Assembly (NCBI RefSeq): GCF_000348745.1 | Contig: NC_020812.1 | Location: forward strand, 124,001 to 188,000 | Length of the DNA stretch: 64,000 nt | Source of the DNA: Micavibrio aeruginosavorus EPB | GTDB lineage: Bacteria; Pseudomonadota; Alphaproteobacteria; Micavibrionales; Micavibrionaceae | Direction: 5' to 3' | In this document: positions 8,968-17,801 of the stretch, piece by piece | Layout: each line of letters opens with the position of its first letter | Numbering within the stretch: position 1 is the first letter of the stretch | Notes under the pieces: generated by a model | What the model saw: the letters and a program-made list of their open reading frames with translations, nothing else | Told to the model about the DNA's origin: nothing | Databases searched by the model: none | Translations under genes and position numbers: made by a program

Positions 8968-11307
8968 TTACGCGGGCAAGGAAATCGTAACAATCGTGCC
9001 GTGATCGTGCGGGCTGTCCAATGTGATGGTGCCGCCATGCAGTTGTACGATGTTGCGCACAAGGGTCAGGCCCAACCCCGCCCCTTGCCGCGCGGCCATC
9101 GCCCCCTTCACAGTCCCGCGTTCAAACGGTTCCAGCACGCGGGCGCGGTCTTCGCTGGCGATGCCGGGCCCGGTGTCGGTGACGTGCAGGGCAATATGGC
9201 CGTCGTTTGTGCGTGTGGCGCCCACGGTAATGGTGCCGCCTTCCGGTGTGAAATTGATCGCGTTGCGGATCAGGTTTAGCAACACCTGTTTCATGCGCTG
9301 TTCATCGGCGTTGATGGTGCCAATATCATCCGGGCAATCCAACCGGACATTGATTTTTTCTTTCCGCGCCCATTCCGTCGTTAAATCAACCAGCCCGGCC
9401 AGCATGCGATGGACATCAACCGCGGCTGTCTGCAGCTGCATATAGCCCGCTTCGATGGTCGACAGATCCAGAATGTCATCAACCAGATTGACCAGACGTT
9501 TGCCCGCGTCCTGCAACCCGGTTGTGTATTCCTTCTGCCGTTCATTCAGGGGGCCGAAATATTCATGGCCCAAAATTTCGGCAAACCCGGTAATCGCGTT
9601 CAACGGTGTGCGCAGCTGGTATGACACGTTGGCGAGGAAGTCGAGCTTCAATCGTTCGGCCGCTTCCAAGGCTTCGTTGCGGTCGCGCAAGGCGGCTTCG
9701 ACGCGGGCGCTGTCGGTCACGTCGATATGGGCGACCAGAACGCCACCATCGGGCAGGGGCACAGTGGAAAAATCAACCAATGTTTGATTGAGAAGCTGGA
9801 GCCGTCCTTCGCGCTGCGTGCGGTCCAGCCCCTGTGCGATCAATTCATCGCGTTGCTGCGCCCAAACCGTTTCATGGAACAGCGGTTTGAGCCGTTCAAC
9901 GATCCGGCTGATATGCGGTTCGCCGTCCAGATCCTCGGGGTTCAGGTGCCACAGCCGGGCCCAGGCCGGGTTCCACAATTTCAATCGCCCGTCACCGCCG
10001 AACACGGCGACGCCTTCGGACAAATTGTCCAACGTTTCTTTCTGCACCGCGACCAGCGTGTTGTAACTGGATTCCAGTTCCAGCCGCCCGGTCACATCTT
10101 CGAAAATCATCATCAATCCGCCCATCGGGTGCGGAATCACCAATTGGCGCAAGGCCCGCCCGTCGGGCAGATACAGCATGTCTTCGTGTCCACCGATCAA
10201 TCCGGTGAACATGTTCAGCCAGCTTTGCTTGAACTTGCGGAAATCGGCCTGTTCCGGCAGGCGGCGCGTTTCGCGCAATTTTTCCATGATGTCGCCCAGC
10301 TTCGGTTGCGTGTTCAACCAGCTGTCATCCAGTTGCCACAATTGCGCAAAGGCGGAATTGAAAAATTCAATCTTCTGGTCGGCGGCAAAAATGGCGATGG
10401 ATGATCCCAGCTGTTCCAGCAATTCCTTGTTCGCGGCGGTGTTGCGGCGCTGGTGTGTTTCCAGTTCTTCTTCCCGGCTGCGGTCATGCGCGCTGCCCAA
10501 TGTTAATCCCAATCCCGGCAACGGCGTTTCCGTGACATCCCACAACAGCCGGGTTCCGGCATGAATAATATGGGCCTGTGTGGTTTTGGGTTGGCCTGAA
10601 TCTATGGCGGCCTGCGCCAATGGGCGGCCGGGTTGCAATGCGGTTGGTGGGCCTTTTTTCCGCGCGGTCTGCGGCAACTCGCGTTGCTCGGCAATCACGG
10701 TTGCCGGTGATGTGTCCAACACATTGGCATAGGCCCGGTTGCACCAGATCAAATCCGTTTGCGTGTTGCGCATCCATAATGGCACAGGGGCGTGGTCCAG
10801 CGCGGCCTGCAGGCGCAGTTGTTCCGATTCGGCAAATTGCTGGGCTTCGGTGATCCGGCGCTGTTCCTGGGCCTGGACGGTCGTGTCCTGAAGCCACAGA
10901 ATGTTGAAGCGCATGTCGCCACCGCTATCCGCCCCTCTGGACCCGGACAGGGTCATGGTCCGGATGCGGTCGGCGGTGCGGACGGTGATGGAAAAGGGCT
11001 CTCCCTGTTCCTGCAACCGAAAGAACATGCCCTCCAGCGCGGCGGCATCGCTGGCCGACAGGCGGTTTTGAATGTCGTGAATGTTGCGGATCGAATCCAG
11101 CGCCAGCAGGCGGCAAAACCCCTCCGAATAGGCAATCGCCCCATCCGGGCCCCAGCCGCAATAATCCATGGGTACGGCAGATAAAAACGCCTCCATCCGC
11201 GCTTTTTCTGTGCGCAGCTCACCCCCGCCCATCAGGGCCGTGATAAAACGGGGTCCTTTGGCGGTTTTTTGCGGGTTTTTCTTACTGGAATCTGCGGTTT
11301 GGCTCAT
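8968..11307 (-). CDS. DivL-like PAS sensor kinase with tyrosine in the H-box
   Basis: Protein of 779 residues with a series of PAS-like domains (roughly residues 40-130, 165-270, 290-400 and 420-530), then a dimerisation (HisKA) domain and an ATPase domain. The phosphoacceptor box reads FLANVSYQLRTPLN: Tyr (codon at 9619-9621) replaces the His of ordinary histidine kinases, as in Caulobacter DivL, which acts as a cell-cycle signalling pseudokinase. The ATPase boxes look intact (LLNLIRNAINFTPEGG, VTDTGPGI, GAGLGLTLV). No transmembrane segment is evident, so it is probably cytosolic. Placement upstream of tsaE agrees with DivL-like genes in related genomes. Role in cell-cycle control is inferred. 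Confidence 0.87.
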   Translation of the reverse strand: MSQTADSSKKNPQKTAKGPRFITALMGGGELRTEKARMEAFLSAVPMDYCGWGPDGAIAYSEGFCRLLALDSIRNIHDIQNRLSASDAAALEGMFFRLQEQGEPFSITVRTADRIRTMTLSGSRGADSGGDMRFNILWLQDTTVQAQEQRRITEAQQFAESEQLRLQAALDHAPVPLWMRNTQTDLIWCNRAYANVLDTSPATVIAEQRELPQTARKKGPPTALQPGRPLAQAAIDSGQPKTTQAHIIHAGTRLLWDVTETPLPGLGLTLGSAHDRSREEELETHQRRNTAANKELLEQLGSSIAIFAADQKIEFFNSAFAQLWQLDDSWLNTQPKLGDIMEKLRETRRLPEQADFRKFKQSWLNMFTGLIGGHEDMLYLPDGRALRQLVIPHPMGGLMMIFEDVTGRLELESSYNTLVAVQKETLDNLSEGVAVFGGDGRLKLWNPAWARLWHLNPEDLDGEPHISRIVERLKPLFHETVWAQQRDELIAQGLDRTQREGRLQLLNQTLVDFSTVPLPDGGVLVAHIDVTDSARVEAALRDRNEALEAAERLKLDFLANVSYQLRTPLNAITGFAEILGHEYFGPLNERQKEYTTGLQDAGKRLVNLVDDILDLSTIEAGYMQLQTAAVDVHRMLAGLVDLTTEWARKEKINVRLDCPDDIGTINADEQRMKQVLLNLIRNAINFTPEGGTITVGATRTNDGHIALHVTDTGPGIASEDRARVLEPFERGTVKGAMAARQGAGLGLTLVRNIVQLHGGTITLDSPHDHGTIVTISLPA

Positions 11308-11372
11308 GGGTGCAGTTTATCCGGTCGAGGATGTATCAGCAAGGGTGGCGGCGGCGCGGGGCGCGCGGCCCG

Positions 11373-11406
11373 GTTTTATAGATTTATCAATATTTTCTGG
11401 TACAAT
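11373..11406 (+). promoter_or_regulatory. Shared propeller-gene promoter element, copy 1
   Basis: A 34-bp element with TTTATAGATTTATCAA, then TATTTTCTGG and TACAAT. TG-G-TACAAT is an extended -10. The upstream part contains an imperfect inverted repeat, TAGAT-TT-ATCAA, that could be an operator. Near-identical copies lie at 30851-30884 and 35807-35840, each just before a propeller gene. Confidence 0.75.
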
Positions 11407-11435
11407 TTCAATCAATGATAATGGGGGACTACATC

Positions 11436-14120
11436 ATGGGGGATCGTCTTTTGCGCAAGGCTGTGCATGCCGCTCTGCTGGTCGGGGGGATTGTGCTTGG
11501 CCTGGGTGTGCTGGGTGTTCCCACGCCGGCCCTCGCGGCCTGCTCCAACCCCGCCGGAAATGCGGGGGAGGTGATCTGGAACACCACGTCCAACACTCCC
11601 ACATATTGCGACGATACCAACTGGGTGTCCCTTGCCAAGGGCGGAAACGCGATCAGCTGGTTCACCGCGGCAACCCTGCCGTCTTTGGTTAATCCATCAC
11701 CCAACACCAACGATTATATGGGCCGCGGCGGTGTGTCCATATCCGGTAACCTGGCGGCCGTGGGTGCGCCGGATAATGCCGTCACTTTTGCGGCTGAGGG
11801 GTCCGTTTATGTTTATGCGCTGGACACCGGGGCGCTGGTGTCGACGCTGGTCAACCCCAATCCGACGGCCAGTGATTATTTCGGTTATGATACCGAAATT
11901 GACGGCAGTCTGGTTGTTGTGGGTGCGCCTGACGATGATGCCGGGGGCAGTGGCGCGGGGCAGGCTTATGTGTTTAACGCCACGACCGGGGCGTTGGTGT
12001 CAACGCTGGTCAATCCCAATCCGACCGCGAATGATTCATTTGGCGGCGATGTTGATATATCCGGCAATCTGGCGATTGTAGGGGCGCGGTTCGATGATCC
12101 GGGCGGAGTCAGTGCTGCGGGGCAAGCCTATGTGTTCAACGCCACGACCGGGGCGCTGGTGTCGACGCTGGTCAATCCCAGTCCGACGACGAATGATTAT
12201 TTTGGTGTGGATGTAGCGGTATCCGGGAACTGGGCCATTGTGGCCGCGCCGGATGATGATCCGGGTGGTCTAGATAATGCTGGCTCGGTGTATGTTTTTA
12301 ATGCGAATACCGGGGCGCTGCTGCATACGCTGACTGCGCCTGTTCCCGCGGTTTATAAAGATTTCGGATCCTCTGTCGCGGCGGACGGGGATCGGCTGAT
12401 CGTCGGAATGAACAATGCCGATGTGGGTCCCGGGCCAGCTTACTCTGCTGGGGCGGCATATATTTATAATTTAAATACCGGTGCTCTGGTGATGACCATC
12501 GAAAACCCCGAACCAGAGGACAGTGATAATTTTGGCTATACCAATTCCGTTGCGATTTATAACGGCATGGTGGCGGTCGGTGCCTATAGCGCCGATCCGG
12601 ATGGGATCAGTGCTGCGGGTAAAGTTCATCTGTTCAATGCCGAAAGCGGCGCGTGGCTGGGTCGCGTGACGCGCCCGAATAAACAGGCGAACGATTATTT
12701 CGGCCAGGGGATTGCGCTTGGCGATAATGTTTTGGCGGTGCCGTATCAAAAAGAAATGGTCAGTGGCCTGAGTAATGCGGGAACGGTTTATGTTTTTGAA
12801 CCCAGCCTTCCTGTTGGCGCGGAACCCTGGACGAATGTTGGAATGGGCAATTATTCCAGCTGCGGCACGCGCAATGGCCAGCTTTATTGCTGGGGTCAAA
12901 ACGCTTATTACGGGACAGGTCTTGGTACATCCACGGGCTATCAAACCACCCCGGCGCGCGTGGGAACAGATACGACGTGGGATATGGCCAAGGGCTCGGC
13001 TTTCCACAGCTGCGGTATCAATAACGGGGCGTTATATTGCTGGGGCGGGAACGCTTCCGGCCGCACTGGCATGGGCACGACATCAGGAGATACCACGACA
13101 CCAACGCAGGTTGGGGCATTTACGGATTGGACCTATGTGGATGCGGAATACAGCCACTCTTGCGCCCTGCGTGGCGCGGGGCTGCTATATTGCTGGGGAT
13201 CCAACAGCTCGGGGCGCACGGGGCTTGGGACAACATCGGGAACGACAACCACGCCAACACAGGTTGGGGCATTTACGGACTGGACGTGGGTGGCCGGGGG
13301 TAACACAACAACATGCGGCATTCGGTCGGGTGCGTTGTATTGCTGGGGTTCGCAATTCTACGGCAAGCTGGGTAACGGTTTGACCAGCGGCAGTGCATCC
13401 AGCCCGGTTCAAATCGGGTCGGATACGGATTGGACGGATGTCAGTGCGTCCTGGTCCCACACATGCGGCATTCGCGGCGGGGCGATGTATTGCTGGGGTT
13501 TCAACGGCGATGGCAGAACGGGGATCGGGGTTACCGCCGGGAACCAGACCACTCCGGCGCAGGTGGGGTCCGATACAGATTGGACCAACATTTCTGTTGG
13601 TGAAAGTTTCAGTTGTGGCTTGCGGGCGGGCGGCCAACTCTATTGCTGGGGGGCGAATTTCAGGGGGAAAACAGGTCTGGGGACCGATTCCGGAAGCCAG
13701 CTGGTTCCAGCCCAAGTGGGATCCTACAGCGATTGGGCTGCGCTCAGTTCAGAGGAAGGAGCCAGCTGCGCCTTGCGCAATGGCGGCACGATGTATTGCT
13801 GGGGCAATAACGGTGGCGGTGTGACGGGGCTTGGGCTTGATGGTGATACGACTGGCGTCGAGGGCACGTGGGTGCCAACGCTTGTGGGTGATGCATGTGC
13901 CGGACCTGTCGGAACAAATGGCGATATCACCTACAATCCAACCGACCATGTCCTGCAATATTGTGCGGGGGGACTGTGGCTGGCCGCCGGGCCGCCGGGG
14001 AATGGTGGGGCGGGGTGTTCCAACCCATCTGGCTCAGCGGGTCATATCGTTTACAACTCCACACACAATGTCCTGCAATATTGCGAGGGCGATACATGGG
14101 TTGCGTTGGGGCGACCGTAA
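11436..14120 (+). CDS. Secreted 7-blade FG-GAP plus 7-blade RCC1 propeller protein
   Basis: Protein of 894 residues. Signal peptide (hydrophobic AALLVGGIVLGLGVLGVP, AxA site ALA), then a cassette CSNPAG...TYCDDTNW. Next come seven FG-GAP_2-type repeats of about 54 residues (key pattern DYFG, then VVVGA, then YVFNATTGALV). Seven RCC1-type repeats of about 50 residues follow, each with a cysteine and a YCWG. Two C-terminal cassettes (GPVG...LQYC and NPSG...LQYC) end the protein. The ATG at 11436 follows GGGGGAC at a good distance and aligns with the start of the 35867 paralogue. It sits between the DivL-like gene and ahcY on the opposite strand. Binding or adhesion is a guess. Confidence 0.85.
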   Translation: MGDRLLRKAVHAALLVGGIVLGLGVLGVPTPALAACSNPAGNAGEVIWNTTSNTPTYCDDTNWVSLAKGGNAISWFTAATLPSLVNPSPNTNDYMGRGGVSISGNLAAVGAPDNAVTFAAEGSVYVYALDTGALVSTLVNPNPTASDYFGYDTEIDGSLVVVGAPDDDAGGSGAGQAYVFNATTGALVSTLVNPNPTANDSFGGDVDISGNLAIVGARFDDPGGVSAAGQAYVFNATTGALVSTLVNPSPTTNDYFGVDVAVSGNWAIVAAPDDDPGGLDNAGSVYVFNANTGALLHTLTAPVPAVYKDFGSSVAADGDRLIVGMNNADVGPGPAYSAGAAYIYNLNTGALVMTIENPEPEDSDNFGYTNSVAIYNGMVAVGAYSADPDGISAAGKVHLFNAESGAWLGRVTRPNKQANDYFGQGIALGDNVLAVPYQKEMVSGLSNAGTVYVFEPSLPVGAEPWTNVGMGNYSSCGTRNGQLYCWGQNAYYGTGLGTSTGYQTTPARVGTDTTWDMAKGSAFHSCGINNGALYCWGGNASGRTGMGTTSGDTTTPTQVGAFTDWTYVDAEYSHSCALRGAGLLYCWGSNSSGRTGLGTTSGTTTTPTQVGAFTDWTWVAGGNTTTCGIRSGALYCWGSQFYGKLGNGLTSGSASSPVQIGSDTDWTDVSASWSHTCGIRGGAMYCWGFNGDGRTGIGVTAGNQTTPAQVGSDTDWTNISVGESFSCGLRAGGQLYCWGANFRGKTGLGTDSGSQLVPAQVGSYSDWAALSSEEGASCALRNGGTMYCWGNNGGGVTGLGLDGDTTGVEGTWVPTLVGDACAGPVGTNGDITYNPTDHVLQYCAGGLWLAAGPPGNGGAGCSNPSGSAGHIVYNSTHNVLQYCEGDTWVALGRP

Positions 14121-14342
14121 AATTTTCAGTTTATTGTTGCTGTCGCATTTTGAATTTATGATTGCGTATATTTAGGACGACATCTGTCGCCCCGGGTCTC
14201 GAAAAGCCCGTATGAATCAAAACATGGATGTGTCCCGCATTATATTCGTGCAGGGTGCGCATCCTGTCACATTCATACATATGGTTTTGCCCCGGCGGGA
14301 TTGGCGCTCCGGGGCTTTTTTATTTTTTGGGATTTTGACCAT
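14121..14342 (+). other. Intergenic leader with palindromes and internal terminator
   Basis: These 222 bp hold a near-palindrome CGACA-TC-TGTCG around 14180, another (CAGG..CCTG) near 14250, and a strong terminator hairpin at 14289-14328 that ends only 14 bp before the next start codon. I see no recognised riboswitch. Confidence 0.5.
14289..14328 (+). terminator. Rho-independent terminator or attenuator before the RCC1 gene
   Basis: Stem GCCCCGG (14289-14295) pairs with CCGGGGC (14309-14315), followed by six T, A and six T. It lies immediately upstream of the 14343 start codon, so it either ends the 11436 transcript or acts as an attenuator. Confidence 0.75.
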
Positions 14343-15821
14343 ATGATCCGTTTTTTGTGCTGCATTACTCTGTCCATTTTCCTTCTTCTGGCCGTGACAA
14401 CATCATCGGCGATGGCCGATTGCGCCAATCCTTCTGGTGTGGCGGGCGATATTGTCTGGAATGAAACATCGCTCAGCCCGGCATATTGTAATGATGTTGA
14501 TTGGATCGGTTTTCCACGGGGTCCAGAGGATGCGCCCGATATATCCGCTGGGTTTGGATTTGGGTGTTCTGTTTATGGTGGCTGGCTTTATTGCTGGGGG
14601 AATAACGCCAACGCGCGGACGGGTTTAAATACAACAACGGGGTCAACGATGGTGCCAACCCAAGTCGGCGCGGATTCGGACTGGACCGATGTGTCCGCCG
14701 GGTATGATCATGCGTGTGGCGTGCGATCCGGGCGGCTTTATTGCTGGGGTTCGAATGGTAATTATCAAACGGCTCAGGGGACAACGTCGGGGTCAACCAT
14801 GGTGCCAACGCAGGTCGGTGCGGCGACCGATTGGACCGCGGTTCAGGTGGGGGATAATTTTTCCTGTGGTTTACGGTCGCCGGGGGCGTTGTACTGCTGG
14901 GGTGCGAACAACCAGGGGGCCACGGGGCAGGGCACAACATCGGGCAACACGGCTACGCCGACTCAGGTGGGTGTGGCCACGGACTGGATGTTTCTGGGCA
15001 CTGGTTCTTATTTCATTTGTGGCGGACGCAGCAATGGGGCTTTGTATTGCTGGGGATGGAATCAATATGGGGAAACCGGTTTAAACACGACAGCGGGCTA
15101 TACCACAACCCCGACGCAGGTGGGTACGGATACGGGGTGGACGTCCGTCGCGGGTGGAACCTACAGCGGATGCGGTGTACGGTCCGGACAGCTTTATTGT
15201 TGGGGGTACAATGGGGATGGTGCCACGGGCTTGGGGACGACCACAGGCAACCAACTGGTCCCGGCGCAGGTGGGTGCGGCCACGGATTGGAGTTTTGTCG
15301 ATGTGGGGGGCGTGCATTCTTGCGGTATTCGATCCGGCGCGCTGTATTGCTGGGGATCAAACGGCAACGCGCGGACGGGCCTGAACACAATAACAGGCAA
15401 TCAATTGACCCCGGCCCAGGTGGGCACAGATACGAACTGGCAAAGTGTATCAACCGCCACATCCAGCGGCGCGAGCTCATCAGGTTATCGGGGTGGGGCC
15501 TTGTACAGTTGGGGGTCGAATGCGAATGCGCGGACGGGTCTGAATACAACCACGGGCAACCAGCTGGTTCCGGCGCTGGCCATGGGGTCGGCAACGTCGT
15601 GTACAAACCCGGTTGGTGTTTCCGGGGATATTGTTTTCAATTCAACCCACTCTGTTTTGCAGTTTTGTGATGGTCTGGTGTGGTGGGCGGCCGGGCCATT
15701 CGGCGATGGCGGTGCCGGGTGCACTTCTCCGGTCGGTGTAGCGGGTGCGCTGACGTACAACACCACGCACAATGTCATGCAATATTGCGAAGGCAGCGAC
15801 TGGATAAAAATCGGGGATTAA
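14343..15821 (+). CDS. Secreted 7-blade RCC1-type propeller protein
   Basis: Protein of 492 residues and paralogue of the RCC1 half of the preceding gene. Signal peptide MIRFLCCITLSIFLLLAV with cleavage after SAMA, one N-terminal cassette (CANPSG...AYCNDVDW), seven RCC1-like repeats, then two C-terminal cassettes (NPVG...LQFC and SPVG...MQYC). Blades 1-6 carry a Cys about 8-9 residues before YCWG; blade 7 has lost both cysteines (SSGYRGGALYSWG), consistent with an intra-blade disulfide. No good ribosome-binding site precedes the ATG. RCC1 folds are beta-propellers used for protein binding; the role here is unknown. Confidence 0.84.
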   Translation: MIRFLCCITLSIFLLLAVTTSSAMADCANPSGVAGDIVWNETSLSPAYCNDVDWIGFPRGPEDAPDISAGFGFGCSVYGGWLYCWGNNANARTGLNTTTGSTMVPTQVGADSDWTDVSAGYDHACGVRSGRLYCWGSNGNYQTAQGTTSGSTMVPTQVGAATDWTAVQVGDNFSCGLRSPGALYCWGANNQGATGQGTTSGNTATPTQVGVATDWMFLGTGSYFICGGRSNGALYCWGWNQYGETGLNTTAGYTTTPTQVGTDTGWTSVAGGTYSGCGVRSGQLYCWGYNGDGATGLGTTTGNQLVPAQVGAATDWSFVDVGGVHSCGIRSGALYCWGSNGNARTGLNTITGNQLTPAQVGTDTNWQSVSTATSSGASSSGYRGGALYSWGSNANARTGLNTTTGNQLVPALAMGSATSCTNPVGVSGDIVFNSTHSVLQFCDGLVWWAAGPFGDGGAGCTSPVGVAGALTYNTTHNVMQYCEGSDWIKIGD

Positions 15822-15834
15822 AAAAGCCAGAATT

Positions 15835-15864
15835 AAAAAGGCGGGGTGTTGGCCCCGCCTTTTT
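15835..15864. terminator. Bidirectional terminator
   Basis: Perfect 12-bp stem AAAAAGGCGGGG / CCCCGCCTTTTT with loop TGTTGG. It serves the convergent RCC1 gene and ahcY. Confidence 0.92.
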
Positions 15865-15869
15865 CTTGA

Positions 15870-17186
15870 TTAGTAACGGTAATGGTCCGGTTTGTATGGC
15901 CCGGCTTCCGGCACACCGATATAATCGGCCTGGGCCTTGGTCAGCTTGGTCAGCTTCACGCCCAGCTTTTCCAAATGCAGGGCGGCGACTTTTTCATCCA
16001 GATGTTTCGGCAGAACGTACACCTTGCCAGCCTCATAAGCGGATGTGTTGGTCCAGAGTTCAATCTGTGCGAGCACCTGGTTGGTGAAGGATGCGGACAT
16101 CACGAAGCTCGGGTGGCCGGTGGCACAGCCGAGGTTGACCAGACGGCCTTCGGCCAGAACGATCAGGCGTTTGCCGTCCGGGAATTCGACTTCGTCCACT
16201 TGCGGTTTCACATTGTGCCATTTGTAATTCCGCAGCGCTTCGATCTGGATTTCGGAATCGAAGTGGCCGATGTTGCACACGATGGCGCGGTCTTTCATCA
16301 TACGCATATGGTCCAGCGTGATGATGTCGACGTTGCCGGTCGTGGTGACGAAGATGTCGGCGGTTGCGGCGGCGTCTTCCATCGTTACAACTTGATAGCC
16401 TTCCATCGCAGCCTGCAGGGCACAGATCGGGTCGATTTCGGTGACCAGAACGCGCGCGCCCTGAGAACGCAGGGATTCAGCGGAACCCTTGCCCACATCG
16501 CCAAATCCGGCAACCACGGCAATTTTACCGGCCAGCATCACGTCGGTGGCGCGTTTGATGCCATCGACCAGTGATTCGCGGCAGCCATACAGATTGTCGA
16601 ATTTCGACTTGGTCACGGAATCGTTCACGTTAATGGCAGGCACTTTCAACGCGCCTTTCTTGGCCATTTCGTACAGGCGATGAACGCCCGTCGTGGTTTC
16701 TTCGGACAGGCCTTTGATGTCCTTCATCATGTCCGGGAATTTTTCGTGCATGCGGATGGTCAGATCACCGCCATCGTCCAGAATCATGTTCGGGGTCCAG
16801 CCGTTCGGGCCGGTGATGGTGCGGTCGATGCAGTCCCAGAATTCTTCTTCATTCAACCCTTTCCATGCGAACACCGGAATGCCGGCGGCGGCAATCGCGG
16901 CGGCGGCTTGGTCTTGCGTGGAGAAGATGTTGCAGGATGACCAGCGCACTTCCGCACCCAACGCCACCAGCGTTTCAATCAAAACGGCGGTCTGAATCGT
17001 CATGTGCAGGCAGCCAACGATGCGGGCGCCTTTCAGGATTTGCTTCGGGCCATATTCGGCGCGCAAAGCCATCAGGCCCGGCATTTCCGTTTCGGCAATG
17101 GCAATTTCCTTGCGGCCCCAGTCGGCCAGCGTGATGTCTTTCACGGCGTAATCGTTGGTCATGGCTTTTGCGGCAACTGCGCTCAT
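15870..17186 (-). CDS. ahcY: Adenosylhomocysteinase
   Basis: Hydrolyses S-adenosylhomocysteine to adenosine and homocysteine in the methyl cycle; NAD-dependent cytosolic enzyme. It has 438 residues, the normal length. Visible are the substrate-side segment [27 protein letters not shown], the NAD motif [13 protein letters not shown], and the C terminus KPDHYRY typical of the family. AAGGAG stands 9 bases before the ATG at 17186. It belongs to the minus-strand cluster and is separated from the DivL-like gene by the two plus-strand propeller genes. I see no SAH riboswitch in the leader. Confidence 0.97.
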   Translation of the reverse strand: MSAVAAKAMTNDYAVKDITLADWGRKEIAIAETEMPGLMALRAEYGPKQILKGARIVGCLHMTIQTAVLIETLVALGAEVRWSSCNIFSTQDQAAAAIAAAGIPVFAWKGLNEEEFWDCIDRTITGPNGWTPNMILDDGGDLTIRMHEKFPDMMKDIKGLSEETTTGVHRLYEMAKKGALKVPAINVNDSVTKSKFDNLYGCRESLVDGIKRATDVMLAGKIAVVAGFGDVGKGSAESLRSQGARVLVTEIDPICALQAAMEGYQVVTMEDAAATADIFVTTTGNVDIITLDHMRMMKDRAIVCNIGHFDSEIQIEALRNYKWHNVKPQVDEVEFPDGKRLIVLAEGRLVNLGCATGHPSFVMSASFTNQVLAQIELWTNTSAYEAGKVYVLPKHLDEKVAALHLEKLGVKLTKLTKAQADYIGVPEAGPYKPDHYRY

Positions 17187-17345
17187 TTCTCGGGCTCCTT
17201 AAAAAGCGGGCGGAATTTAGGAAAATGTTATATCTTTGCGTGTATTGATAAGGGGTCGGCCCACCAAAAGCAAGGCCAAAAGTCACAAAAAGATGGCTTT
17301 AAATATAACAATATCAATCGGTTAGGTTAAAATAGGGGTGTGATT

Positions 17346-17786
17346 ATGACGGTCTATCGTGTGCCAGCGGCCAATCCTTTGAAATCCCAAGCGCCCGTGA
17401 TTGAGGCGCTCGATGGGGGCCAGACCATCCCGGCCATCAGTTTCTCCGCGGGCTGGAACGGGTTTCCGGTCGATGCGCGGAAACTGGCCGATAATATGGC
17501 CTCGCTGCTCAACGGCAATCCGGCCCCGCATGCGCTGGCGACGGCGCAGGCCGACATTCATTATCATCGTATTCCGGCGGGCATCGTCCTGCGTCACCGC
17601 GACCCGGCATCGGGCGGGGTTAGCCGTGAAGGGCTGACCATGATCGTCAATCACGCTGCCGGTGATGTGGGTGAAAAATTGCTGGCGCGGATGACGCCGG
17701 ATTTTATGCAATCGTTATGCGCAACGATGGATCATCGTGTGTCCGCGGGCGGTCCGTCTGGTCGCGCGCCCAAACCGACGCCCTAA
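17346..17786 (+). CDS. Hypothetical protein
   Basis: Not recognised, 146 residues, no signal peptide or membrane segment. The start ATG at 17346 has AGGGG upstream; a GTG at 17340 is possible. The C terminus is low-complexity (GGPSGRAPKPTP). It lies on the plus strand between ahcY and rapZ, where relatives would have the PTS EIIA and HPr genes; it resembles neither. Confidence 0.65.
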   Translation: MTVYRVPAANPLKSQAPVIEALDGGQTIPAISFSAGWNGFPVDARKLADNMASLLNGNPAPHALATAQADIHYHRIPAGIVLRHRDPASGGVSREGLTMIVNHAAGDVGEKLLARMTPDFMQSLCATMDHRVSAGGPSGRAPKPTP

Positions 17787-17801
17787 AACGTATCTTTAGA
17801 T

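Noticed and set aside
11520-11545. Lipobox (LAAC) making the propeller proteins lipoproteins
   Set aside because: The residue at -3 varies (L, M, Y, L, Y, W) and one protein has Asp before the Cys, while A-x-A is constant. Signal peptidase I cleavage fits all six.
11700-13860. CRISPR or tandem DNA repeat array
   Set aside because: Periodicity of about 150-165 bp is codon-level propeller blades with diverged DNA, not identical repeats with spacers.
14160-14288. Riboswitch upstream of the RCC1 gene
   Set aside because: Several short palindromes exist, but no conserved riboswitch core that I recognise.
17187-17290. SAH riboswitch upstream of ahcY
   Set aside because: The short leader shows an ordinary AAGGAG site and no recognisable SAH aptamer.
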